The notes under the pieces were generated by a model. That model was given only the letters and a program-made list of their open reading frames with translations. It searched no databases and was not told the DNA's origin. A stretch of 64,000 nucleotides of DNA from Arthrobacter sp. 18067 (GTDB lineage: Bacteria > Actinomycetota > Actinomycetes > Actinomycetales > Micrococcaceae): contig NZ_CACSJJ010000004.1 in NCBI RefSeq assembly GCF_902706295.1, forward strand, positions 124,001 through 188,000, read 5' to 3'. Positions 52,582 to 60,822 of the stretch are shown here, one piece after another. A program made the translations under genes and the position numbers. Every line of letters starts with the position of its first letter. The first letter of the stretch is position 1.

Positions 52582-54147
52582 ATGTCGAAACACTTTCCTG
52601 GGCGAAAGTTGTCCTGGATTCGGCTCTCCGTTCTGGTCGCTGTTATAGCGGTACTGGTGGGCGCCGGCGTCGTTTCCTGGCGGACCTACACAGATACCCG
52701 TGCCGCCGCAGCCTCACCATCGGTCTTCACCGGATACGTTGATGTAACCGCGACCCCACGGTACGCATTCGAGCAACCAGCAACAGAAAACACCAAGTCA
52801 GTAGCGTTGGCTTTCATCGTGGCCGATGCGAAAGACGGGTGCACACCTTCCTGGGGGTCGTTCTACAGCCTTGATGCGGCCGCCTCGGAATTGGACCTCG
52901 ACCGGCGGATCGCCCGGCTACGGCAAACCGGCGGAGACATCGCAGTCTCCTTCGGCGGGCTATCAAACCGGGAACTTTCCACCGCCTGCACTGATGTAGG
53001 ACGTTTGCAGCAGGCTTATTCGGCCGTAGTGGACCGCTACGACCTGGCCACCATTGACCTGGATATCGAAGGCACCGCACTGGCTGACAAGGCTGCCATT
53101 GCACGGCAGGCCAAAGCCATTACAGCTCTGCAGAAAGACCGGCAGGCGGAGGACAAGAACCTGTCCGTCTGGCTGACGCTCCCCGTGGCCCCAGCCGGGC
53201 TGACCGCTGACGGTACTGCCGCCGTCGCACAAATGCTTGCCGCCGGAGTGGAACTTGCCGGCGTCAACATCATGACCATGGACTACGGCGAAAGCCGGGT
53301 TGCCGGGCAGTCCATGCTGCAGGCCTCCATCGCGGCCGCAGAAGCCACCCATGCCCAATTGGGAGACATCTACTCTGCCGCGCAACAGAACCTCGGTGCA
53401 CAGACGCTGTGGCGCAGGATCGGTCTCACCCCCATGATCGGCCAGAACGACATTGTGGCCGACGTGTTCACCCTGGCCGATGCGCAGGGCCTTCACGACT
53501 TCGCGCAGGGCAAAGGCATCGGCAGGATGTCCATGTGGTCCTTGAACCGGGATGCCGAATGCGGGCCGAACTATCCCACCCTCACCGTGGTGTCCGACGC
53601 TTGCAGTGGTGTGGCGCAAGGCAGCACCAGGTTCTCGGACGTCCTGGGAGCCGACATCGACTCCAAGGTCACTGACGCCCCCAGCTCCACGTTGCCGACG
53701 GGCAAAACCACGGCCACGGCGGTAGTGGACGACCCCGCCACCAGCCCCTATCCGATCTGGTCCCCCGTGGCCACCTACGTGCAATCAGACAGGATCGTCT
53801 GGCAGGGCAACGTTTACGAGGCCAAGTGGTGGACAAAGGACGACGTGCCCAACGACCCGGTCCACGACGGCGCCGCGGCGCCATGGAAGCTGATCGGCCC
53901 CGTTCTTCCCGGTGACCGCCCCGCACCCGAAATCACTGTCCCAGCAGGAACCTACCCCGCCTGGTCCGCCACCACCGTCTACCACAAGGGCGACCGGGTG
54001 ATGCTGGACCAGCACGTCTTCGAAGCCAAATGGTGGGTCCAAACCCAGAGCCCTGAGGCGGCACTGCAGGGCTCCTCGGACTCAGCCTGGACGAAACTGA
54101 CCAACGAAGAGCTGACCAAGTTACTCTCGACCACGGCTCCGAAATAG
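52582..54147 (+). CDS. GH18 chitinase-like protein with two C-terminal chitin-binding (CBM5/12) modules
   Basis: A 521-residue protein; ATG at 52582 with TGGGGGA upstream. An N-terminal hydrophobic segment (LSVLVAVIAVLVGAGVVSW) acts as signal or anchor. The GH18 barrel spans residues 45-355, with GGDIAVSFGGLSN (the SxGG strand) and LATIDLDIEGTAL, which keeps the DxDxE catalytic signature; MTMDYG is the following conserved strand. Two CBM5/12 repeats close the protein: YPIWSPVATYVQSDRIVW...YEAKWW and YPAWSATTVYHKGDRVML...FEAKWW. It is divergent from the processive GT2 gene with 219 bases between them, suggesting coordinated synthesis and trimming of a chitin-related polymer. Confidence 0.9.
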   Translation: MSKHFPGRKLSWIRLSVLVAVIAVLVGAGVVSWRTYTDTRAAAASPSVFTGYVDVTATPRYAFEQPATENTKSVALAFIVADAKDGCTPSWGSFYSLDAAASELDLDRRIARLRQTGGDIAVSFGGLSNRELSTACTDVGRLQQAYSAVVDRYDLATIDLDIEGTALADKAAIARQAKAITALQKDRQAEDKNLSVWLTLPVAPAGLTADGTAAVAQMLAAGVELAGVNIMTMDYGESRVAGQSMLQASIAAAEATHAQLGDIYSAAQQNLGAQTLWRRIGLTPMIGQNDIVADVFTLADAQGLHDFAQGKGIGRMSMWSLNRDAECGPNYPTLTVVSDACSGVAQGSTRFSDVLGADIDSKVTDAPSSTLPTGKTTATAVVDDPATSPYPIWSPVATYVQSDRIVWQGNVYEAKWWTKDDVPNDPVHDGAAAPWKLIGPVLPGDRPAPEITVPAGTYPAWSATTVYHKGDRVMLDQHVFEAKWWVQTQSPEAALQGSSDSAWTKLTNEELTKLLSTTAPK

Positions 54148-54265
54148 GCCGGGCTAACACCAGACGGGCTGCGCTGCTGCTTTCGGCGCGTTCAGGTGGG
54201 TCCGTGCGCTGTATTCTCTATCTGAGCCACGCCTGGCTGACCTTTTTAATGTCCCTGGGGGAACC

Positions 54266-55804
54266 ATGAATCACGCTCCATCGGCGCTGCCCACCGCCCG
54301 CCTGAAGTCTGCGGGGCTCGGCATCGCAGCCGTCGGCCTCGCGATGCTGCTTGCATCCTGCAGCTTCCTCCCTCAGCAAGCTTCGCCTGCTCCAAGCACG
54401 CCAGCGCCGAGCAACGCTCCACCGGAGCGAAACACGGAAATCACGACAGCGGCATGGGAAGTTGCGCTCGAACCCCTCGGACAGCCTGTGGTGGCCGACG
54501 GTGTTGCCTTGGTTTACGCCAAGAGCGCGGCAGGCGTCGCCGCCCATGCCATTTCTGTTGACGACGGCAGAGAGCTGTGGACGCAGCCAGTTCATCCCGG
54601 ATACGACGCACCTGGTGTCCCGCTTGAACCTGTCGTGGCCAGGACTGCCACTGGCAAGAGTGCGGCGATCTTCCTGCAGGCGGCAACACCACCAGCCAAT
54701 GACGGCGGCGTGGCATGGTGGACTGCCCCAGTCGCCTTTGACCTGACAACCGGAAGGGAAATCTATCGCGGGAGGGAAGAACTGGTCAGCACTCGTCCCT
54801 TTGCCTGCGACGACGTCCAAGACATGTGCTTCATCGCCTTCGATGAAGAATCCCACACCGTGGAGCACTGGGTGGACTTGGAATCCGGCGAGGAATCGGG
54901 TGGTCCCGACATCAACCCCCTCATCGGGAACTTCCGACCTGTGGGCAAAGAACTCTACTCGGTGGTGACGGACGGCGTTGAAAAGCTGGCGCATGTCTCC
55001 TACGGCGAGGTGCTCTGGGAAGTCGGGATAGAAGAAATCTTTGGCAAAGGGGCCAGCACCGGCAGGGGCTGGCACTTCATCTACTCCGAGAAGCTGGACC
55101 TCTACGTCGGCTCCGTTGGAATCAACCCCACGGATATCTCGCCCGAAAAATTCTCCGAGCAAACCTTCTCACTGAACCTGCGCGAATCCACTAAAACCGT
55201 GGGGTTCCGGGCTTCAAGCGCCCGGGTTCTCTGGGCAGCTGAAGGATCGCAGGTGGAGTGCGCCAAGACAATTGGAACCAAAGCCACCAAGTTGGAAGGC
55301 GGCGAGGCATTCCCTGTTCGGTGCGAGTACACCGAGGGCCACATTGAGTTCCCCGCCGGGAAATACCGCGGTGGTCTATCGAAGCTGGTCGGCTACGATC
55401 CACTCACCGGCGACGCCGCTTGGGAAACCAAGGCGGTAGAGGTCCGGAGCTGGGGCGACTACGGCCTGTTGCCGTCGTTGAGCCCTGGAGACCGGGTTAT
55501 TGCAGGCACTTTTTGGAATGCAAACCTATGGGACACCGCCAGCGGGAAATACCGAGGAACATCGTTCGAGGACGTCTTCGTGTGTTTGAAGGAGACGACT
55601 TACACCATGCCCCCTCATGGCCCTTACCAGGATGCTCCCGGCGCAGGATCTTTCTCAGCCTTCCCGTGCATAAAGGGCGGCACGGCCGTCCCAACCCTCA
55701 CTTACGGTGCCCTCACCGACGTGAATACAACGGACAAAGGCATGGCCGTCATCTCCTTGGAAGGAAAAGTGGCTGGCTACAAGCTCCTGAACGGCTTCGT
55801 CTAG
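54266..55804 (+). CDS. PQQ-repeat-like lipoprotein
   Basis: A 512-residue protein; ATG at 54266 with TGGGGGA three bases upstream. The lipoprotein signal (SAGLGIAAVGLAMLLASC) has the lipobox LASC, followed by an Ala/Pro/Ser linker. The rest shows scattered PQQ-type beta-propeller strands: VSVDDGRELWTQPVHPG-like, YGEVLWEVGIEEI, ARVLWAAEGSQVE, LVGYDPLTGDAAWETKAVEV. No catalytic motif is seen. Such lipoproteins often act as scaffolds on the outer face of the membrane. It may share regulation with the upstream chitinase gene but is separated by about 120 bases that include TGTATTCT, a possible -10. Confidence 0.72.
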   Translation: MNHAPSALPTARLKSAGLGIAAVGLAMLLASCSFLPQQASPAPSTPAPSNAPPERNTEITTAAWEVALEPLGQPVVADGVALVYAKSAAGVAAHAISVDDGRELWTQPVHPGYDAPGVPLEPVVARTATGKSAAIFLQAATPPANDGGVAWWTAPVAFDLTTGREIYRGREELVSTRPFACDDVQDMCFIAFDEESHTVEHWVDLESGEESGGPDINPLIGNFRPVGKELYSVVTDGVEKLAHVSYGEVLWEVGIEEIFGKGASTGRGWHFIYSEKLDLYVGSVGINPTDISPEKFSEQTFSLNLRESTKTVGFRASSARVLWAAEGSQVECAKTIGTKATKLEGGEAFPVRCEYTEGHIEFPAGKYRGGLSKLVGYDPLTGDAAWETKAVEVRSWGDYGLLPSLSPGDRVIAGTFWNANLWDTASGKYRGTSFEDVFVCLKETTYTMPPHGPYQDAPGAGSFSAFPCIKGGTAVPTLTYGALTDVNTTDKGMAVISLEGKVAGYKLLNGFV

Positions 55805-55848
55805 AAATTCCCCAGGCAGCCCCTCGGCGTGGGCGGGACCGGCCAGCG

Positions 55849-56628
55849 CTAGCCCTTGAAAACCGGCGCACGCTTCTCCTGGAAAGCCCGGAAGCCCTCG
55901 GCGTAGTCGTCGGTCTTGCACAGCCGGGCCTGCTCGGCGTTCTCCTCGGCCATGGATGCCCACAGGCCCAGGCGCTGGTCACGGATGTGGGCCACGAGTT
56001 CCTTGGATGCATTGAAGGCTTCGGTCGCCCCGACAGCTACCCGCGAAACGATCTCCCGCGTCTCGTCAAGCAAGACATCGGCAGGCATCGCCCTGCTGAA
56101 CATCCCCTGGGCCACTGCTTCGGCCCCGGAGATGAGGTCGGCCGTGTAGATCAGGTCCAGGGTGCGGTGCATTCCGAGCCGCTCCGTAAAGTACCAGTGG
56201 CCGCCCGAGTCCAGGGTGGCCCCCAGCTTCGCAAAGGGAGAACCGAACTTGGCGTTCTCCGCCACGTAGACCACATCGGTGGCCAGCAACAGCCCCAGCC
56301 CGACTCCCAGGCAAGCGCCGTGTGCGGCAGCGAATGTCGGCGTCGGGAAGGCTGCCATTTTCTTCAGCAGCGGCTCCACGAGTCCGCCGAGGTAGGCCTG
56401 TGCGTCGTCGGTTTCCGGAGTCACAGCGGCAATGTCGCGGCCGGCGCAGAAGGCGCGTCCCTCTCCGCGCAGCAGCAGCGCCCGCACCTCACCACGTGAG
56501 ACGGCGGCAGCAGCGTCGTCGTACGCCTTATCCAGTTCGGCAAGCGCGTCCTCGTTGAGCGAGTTCAGCTTTTCGGGGGCATTGAGGACAATTTCGGCAA
56601 TGCCGTTGGCAATGGAGAGCTCGATCAT
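55849..56628 (-). CDS. paaG: Enoyl-CoA hydratase/isomerase of phenylacetate degradation
   Basis: A 259-residue crotonase-fold protein. GRAFCAGRDIAAV provides one half of the oxyanion hole and AAHGACLGVGLGLLLATD the other. GATLDSGGHWYF near residue 140 keeps the Asp-Ser-Gly-Gly segment that in PaaG holds the catalytic Asp of the ring-1,2-epoxyphenylacetyl-CoA isomerase. Hydratases of the PaaF type would have a Glu here, so PaaG is favoured. It is the last gene of the paa operon, 8 bases after paaE. The next step, oxepin ring cleavage (PaaZ), is not in the window. Confidence 0.82.
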   Translation of the reverse strand: MIELSIANGIAEIVLNAPEKLNSLNEDALAELDKAYDDAAAAVSRGEVRALLLRGEGRAFCAGRDIAAVTPETDDAQAYLGGLVEPLLKKMAAFPTPTFAAAHGACLGVGLGLLLATDVVYVAENAKFGSPFAKLGATLDSGGHWYFTERLGMHRTLDLIYTADLISGAEAVAQGMFSRAMPADVLLDETREIVSRVAVGATEAFNASKELVAHIRDQRLGLWASMAEENAEQARLCKTDDYAEGFRAFQEKRAPVFKG

Positions 56629-56636
56629 GGGACTCC

Positions 56637-57842
56637 TTAGACGTCGAAGTCGACGGTAACTTCTTCGCTGGTGGGGTGGGACTGGCAGGTGAGGACGTAG
56701 CCCTTGTCCAGCTCGTCCTGTTCAAGGGCGTAGTTCTCATCCATGGTCACCGTACCGGTGATCAATTTGGCGCGGCAGGTGCCGCAGACGCCGCCTGCAC
56801 AAGCGAACGGAACATCCGGGCGAACGCGCAGGGCCGCGTTGAGGATGGATTCGCGGGCATGGGTGGGGCTGGCGACGTCGCCGGTGAGGCCATCCAGCGT
56901 GAACGTGATCTTGAAGGTGTCCTGCGACTCGTCCTCCACAACCGGGCGGCCGGCATTTCCTTCGGGACGGTCCGGGCGGCCGGTGGTGAACAACTCAAAA
57001 CGGACGTGCTCAGGCTCTACGCCGCGGGCTGCCAGGGTATCGCGGCACAGCTGGACCAGTTCGAACGGCCCGCACAGGAACCACTCATCCACGTCTTCGG
57101 CATGGATTGCGCTGCTCAGCAGGGACTGGAGCTTCTCCGAATCAATGCGGCCGGTCATCAGCGGCGCGATGCGCTGTTCACGGGACAGTACGTGGTGCAA
57201 AGCCAGGCGCGACGGGTATTTGTCCTTCAGGTCCGCCAACTCCTCCAGGAACATGACATCCATGGCGGCCTTGTTGGCATAAACGAGGTCAAACTTGGTT
57301 TCCGGATTCGCGGCCAGCAGTGTCCGTGCAATCGCGATCACCGGGGTGATGCCCGAGCCCGCAGCAATAGCCACGAAGCTGCCCGGCTCCCCCGCCAGTT
57401 CCTCCGGGTGGTTCATGGAGTTCATGACGTTGTGCTGGACCGACGAGCCGTCCTTGCCGTGCCGGGAAATGAACGCGCCCTGCGGGCTCATGACATCCAG
57501 GACGTCGCCGGCCTTCAATTCGGCGTTGGCCCACGTGGAGAAGATGCCGCCAAGGTCCTTCTTGATGGCCACCCGGATCTCGCTGCTGCCGTCCTCGAAG
57601 CTGCGCGGCTCAGCGCAAATCGAGTAGCTGCGGCGGACCTCGTGCGGCTCGCCGTTGTCATCAGGAAGCGAGGTGCGCAGTGCCACGTACTGGCCCGGAA
57701 GGTAGTCGTACTGGCCGGCCAGCTCGGCGGGAACACCGAACGTGACCTCGATGGCATCGTCCGTGAGGCGCCGGACTTCCGCGACGGTCAGGTTATGGAA
57801 AGACGCACGACGGCGGCTGGCCGTCTGGGTTTCGGTGGTCAT
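56637..57842 (-). CDS. paaE: Phenylacetyl-CoA epoxidase reductase subunit
   Basis: A 401-residue flavin/iron-sulfur reductase that passes electrons from NADPH to the PaaAC oxygenase. The N-terminal FAD domain has RRSYSICAEP, the NAD(P) domain GSFVAIAAGSGITPVIAIAR and DEWFLCGPFELVQLC. The C-terminal plant-type ferredoxin domain binds a 2Fe-2S cluster through CAGGVCGTCRAKL and a distal Cys in YVLTCQSHP. The gene follows paaD by 8 bases. Confidence 0.95.
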   Translation of the reverse strand: MTTETQTASRRRASFHNLTVAEVRRLTDDAIEVTFGVPAELAGQYDYLPGQYVALRTSLPDDNGEPHEVRRSYSICAEPRSFEDGSSEIRVAIKKDLGGIFSTWANAELKAGDVLDVMSPQGAFISRHGKDGSSVQHNVMNSMNHPEELAGEPGSFVAIAAGSGITPVIAIARTLLAANPETKFDLVYANKAAMDVMFLEELADLKDKYPSRLALHHVLSREQRIAPLMTGRIDSEKLQSLLSSAIHAEDVDEWFLCGPFELVQLCRDTLAARGVEPEHVRFELFTTGRPDRPEGNAGRPVVEDESQDTFKITFTLDGLTGDVASPTHARESILNAALRVRPDVPFACAGGVCGTCRAKLITGTVTMDENYALEQDELDKGYVLTCQSHPTSEEVTVDFDV

Positions 57843-57850
57843 GGAATTCC

Positions 57851-58417
57851 TTAGAGGACTTTGAAGTAGTCGAACGGTTCCTTACAGTCCTGGCAGACGA
57901 ACAACGCCTTGCAGGAGGTGGAACCAAAGCGGGTGAGTTCCTTGGTGTTCAACGACGAACACTGCGGGCATTTCACGGCAAGGCTCAAGCGGACAGGACC
58001 GGAGTGGCCACCGGCGGCAGCCATGCCGGTGGGCGGGGCAATCCCGTACTCCTCCAGCTTGGCTTTGCCGGAATCCGTCATCCAGTCAGTGGTCCACGCC
58101 GGCGACAACACCAGGTTGATGTGCACGCTCGCGTAGCCCTCCTTCCCGAAAGCTGTCCGCAGATCGTCACCAATGGCGTCCATCGCCGGGCAGCCGGAGT
58201 ACGTGGGCGTGATGGTGACCTCGACGGCGGTACTTGAGGGGCCGCCGTCGTGCTCGCCTGCCGCTTCGCTCGGGACTACCCGCACGCCACGCAGGATCCC
58301 CAGGTCCTCGATGGTGAGGACCGGGATCTCCGGATCGCAGACCGTGGACGCAATGTCCCATGCCCGCTGCTCAGCTGTACGTAGCTGCGTCCGTGACTGC
58401 GTCGTCATGGTGGTCAC
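57851..58417 (-). CDS. paaD: Phenylacetyl-CoA epoxidase assembly protein PaaD
   Basis: A 188-residue protein. The N-terminal half is a DUF59/MIP18 domain (AWDIASTVCDPEIPVLTIED), known in PaaD and SufT-type proteins for iron-sulfur or di-iron centre maturation. The C-terminus has four cysteines in CPQCSS and CQDCKEP, a likely metal site. Its start overlaps the paaC stop codon by 4 bases, so it is translationally coupled. Confidence 0.94.
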   Translation of the reverse strand: MTTMTTQSRTQLRTAEQRAWDIASTVCDPEIPVLTIEDLGILRGVRVVPSEAAGEHDGGPSSTAVEVTITPTYSGCPAMDAIGDDLRTAFGKEGYASVHINLVLSPAWTTDWMTDSGKAKLEEYGIAPPTGMAAAGGHSGPVRLSLAVKCPQCSSLNTKELTRFGSTSCKALFVCQDCKEPFDYFKVL

Positions 58418-59331
58418 CAGCTCGCGCCGGGGTGTTCGCGGGCCAGTACCTGCATTTCAGCGAGGATGTAGCCCAGGAATTCGGAGTGCTTGCCACGGCG
58501 GCCACCGCCCAGGGACTGCGGGACGCCGGGGATTTCCAGCTCGGCCTCGGCCATGATCTCGCCGGTGAGTCGGTCGAACTCAGCACGCAGGCTGGAGGGC
58601 TGCACCGCGACGCTGGCCTCCGCCAGGCGGGTGGTGAGCTCGTCGTCTTCGAAGAGTTCGTCCACATACGGCCACACAAGCTTGAAGCCCTGGATGATGC
58701 GCTCGCGGGACTCCTCCGTGCCGCCGGCCAGGCGAAGTACCCACTGGGCGCTGTGGTCGCGGTGGTAATCCACTTCCTTGACGGCCTTCGCGGAGATGGC
58801 AGCGAGGGTGGCGTCGGTGGACTCCATGAGCTTTGTGTAGAGCTCGTACTGGTAGAAGCTCACGATGAACTGCCGGGCAATGGTGACTGCGAAGTCGCCG
58901 TTGGGCTGCTCAAAGAGGTGCGCGGAACGGAACTCGTGCTCGCGGCGGAAGTAGGCCAGGTCGTCCTCCGACTTGCCCCAAGCGGCGCCGGCGTAGGTCA
59001 GGAACGACCTTGCGTGGCCCAACTGGTCCAGGGCAATGTTGCCCAGCGCGATGTCTTCCTCCAGCTCGGGCGCACGGGAAATCCAGTGGCCCAGGCGCTG
59101 GGCGAGGATCAGTCCGTCGTCGCCGATGCGCAGCGCAAACTCTGCAACATCCTCGCTGGGCTTGACCTGCCCGCGGCTGATTTCGAGGGCGATGTCTTCG
59201 GGCCGCAGCGCGTTGCCCGGCGTGATGCGGGTGGCGCTGGCGGAACCGTCGCCCGAAGCGCCGGCTCCGTGGACGCCCACGGAAATGTCCCCGTGGCCTT
59301 CGATGGCGAAGTCAGTGTCTTTGGTAGTCAC
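58414..59331 (-). CDS. paaC: Phenylacetyl-CoA epoxidase structural subunit
   Basis: A 305-residue ferritin-like helical protein, the non-catalytic partner of PaaA. Typical stretches are FALRIGDDGLILAQRLGHWI, EDIALGNIALDQLGHARSFL and VDYHRDHSAQWVLRLAGGTE. In known complexes PaaC lacks a functional di-iron site and stabilises PaaA. Its first 35 residues are a variable extension. It overlaps paaB by 4 bases and paaD by 4 bases. Confidence 0.94.
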   Translation of the reverse strand: MTTKDTDFAIEGHGDISVGVHGAGASGDGSASATRITPGNALRPEDIALEISRGQVKPSEDVAEFALRIGDDGLILAQRLGHWISRAPELEEDIALGNIALDQLGHARSFLTYAGAAWGKSEDDLAYFRREHEFRSAHLFEQPNGDFAVTIARQFIVSFYQYELYTKLMESTDATLAAISAKAVKEVDYHRDHSAQWVLRLAGGTEESRERIIQGFKLVWPYVDELFEDDELTTRLAEASVAVQPSSLRAEFDRLTGEIMAEAELEIPGVPQSLGGGRRGKHSEFLGYILAEMQVLAREHPGASW

Positions 59332-59705
59332 AGGTGCTTCACGCCTTCGCTCTTGGTGTAGTACGTTGCGTGGCGGTAATCCTTGCCCTGCGGGGACTCA
59401 AAGAAGGAACCCTTGGAGTCGGGATCGCTGGAGGAAATCGCCTCGGCCGGGACAACCCAGATGGAAACGCCCTCGTTGCGGCGGGTGTAGAGGTCGCGGG
59501 CGTTCCGGAGGGCCATGGCGGCGTCCGGTGCGTGCAAAGAACCGGCGTGCACGTGGGACAGGCCTCGGCTGGAGCGCACGAAGACCTCCCACAGGGACCA
59601 TGGGGATTCCTGGTGCTCTTCCGTGGTGGCCGCAACCTTGGGTGCTTCGCGGTTGATTTCGCTGGCGGCGCTGCCCGGTGCTTCCGGGTTACCGTGAGGG
59701 CTCAT
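59328..59705 (-). CDS. paaB: Phenylacetyl-CoA epoxidase subunit PaaB
   Basis: A 125-residue protein with the PaaB core [36 protein letters not shown] and [10 protein letters not shown]. The N-terminal 30 residues are a variable acidic extension. PaaB bridges PaaAC units in the epoxidase complex. It overlaps paaA and paaC by 4 bases each. Confidence 0.95.
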   Translation of the reverse strand: MSPHGNPEAPGSAASEINREAPKVAATTEEHQESPWSLWEVFVRSSRGLSHVHAGSLHAPDAAMALRNARDLYTRRNEGVSIWVVPAEAISSSDPDSKGSFFESPQGKDYRHATYYTKSEGVKHL

Positions 59706-60697
59706 GCTGCGTGTTCCTTCTGTGCTTGCTTACGGGCGTAGGCCACTGCGGCTTCGCGAACCCAGGCACCGTTTTCGTGTGCCTCACGGCGGCGCTCAAC
59801 GCGCTGCGAGTTGCAGGGACCGCGGCCGGCAAGGACTTCCTTGAACTCGTTCCAGTCCAGGGGTCCGTGCTCCCATTTCTTGGTTTCTTCGTTGAAACGG
59901 ACGTCTTTGTCAGGCAGGGTCAAGCCGAGGACCCGGACCTGCTCCACCATCATTCCGACGAACCGGCTGCGCAGCTCGTCGTTGCTGAAGCGCTTGATGT
60001 TCCAGGCCATGGACTGCTTGGAGTTGGGTGAATCGTCATCCGGCGGGCCGAACATCATCAGCGACGGCGCGTACCAGCGGTTCACTGCGTCCTGGGCCAT
60101 CTGCTTCTGCGCAGGCGTCCCGTTGGCAAGTTCCAGCAGGATCTCAAAGCCCTGGCGCTGGTGGAACGATTCTTCCTTGCAGATGCGCACCATTGCGCGA
60201 CCGTAGGGACCGTACGAGGCACGGCACAGGGGCACTTGGTTGCAGATGGCGGCGCCATCAACAAGCCAGCCAATGGCTCCCATGTCTGCCCAGGAAATCG
60301 TGGGGTAGTTGAAGATGGACGAATACCGGGCCTTGCCGGCAATCAGGTCTTCCATCATCTGGTCCCGGGACTGGCCCAGGGTCTCGGCTGCCGAGTACAG
60401 GTAGAGACCATGGCCGGCCTCATCCTGGACCTTGGCCATGAGGATGGACTTGCGCTTCAGGCTCGGCGCCCTGGTGATCCAGTTGGCTTCCGGCTGCATG
60501 CCGATGATTTCCGAGTGCGCGTGCTGCGAGATCTGGCGCAGCAAAGTCTTGCGGTAAGCCGCGGGCATCCAGTCGCGCGGTTCGATGCGCGAGTCCTCCG
60601 AAATGATGCGATCAAAATACGCCTGACCGGCTGCCTCCCGCTCCTGCTCCTCCGGGGACAGCTCAGCGGGCACTGACTGCAGATTCTGCGATGCCAT
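59702..60697 (-). CDS. paaA: Phenylacetyl-CoA 1,2-epoxidase catalytic subunit
   Basis: A 331-residue protein. The ATG at 60697 is chosen because AGGAG lies 6 bases upstream and the frame before it crosses the operator site. It has the ferritin-like di-iron ligands: [38 protein letters not shown] and [16 protein letters not shown] (ExxH pairs). It forms the epoxide on the aromatic ring of phenylacetyl-CoA with PaaB, C, D and E. It is the first gene of the operon, with a PaaR-like site directly upstream. Confidence 0.96.
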   Translation of the reverse strand: MASQNLQSVPAELSPEEQEREAAGQAYFDRIISEDSRIEPRDWMPAAYRKTLLRQISQHAHSEIIGMQPEANWITRAPSLKRKSILMAKVQDEAGHGLYLYSAAETLGQSRDQMMEDLIAGKARYSSIFNYPTISWADMGAIGWLVDGAAICNQVPLCRASYGPYGRAMVRICKEESFHQRQGFEILLELANGTPAQKQMAQDAVNRWYAPSLMMFGPPDDDSPNSKQSMAWNIKRFSNDELRSRFVGMMVEQVRVLGLTLPDKDVRFNEETKKWEHGPLDWNEFKEVLAGRGPCNSQRVERRREAHENGAWVREAAVAYARKQAQKEHAA

Positions 60698-60711
60698 GGT
60701 TGCTCCTAATA

Positions 60712-60733
60712 AATTACCGACCGTTCGTTCAGA
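60712..60733. promoter_or_regulatory. PaaR-like operator upstream of paaA
   Basis: The core ACCGACCGTTCGTT at 60716-60729 agrees with the ACCGNNCGNNCGGT core reported for the TetR-type repressor PaaR of Corynebacterium glutamicum at all but one defined position. The outer flanks match in part. It lies 14 bases before the paaA start codon, overlapping the expected promoter. The regulator gene is not in the window. Confidence 0.6.
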
Positions 60734-60822
60734 ATATGCGGAGGGGGTGTTTTCAGTCAAGGTCCGGGTTCCTTTACCTCAGCCTCACTTTCCGTTCATG
60801 GGCGCTCGCAACAGTGGACGAC

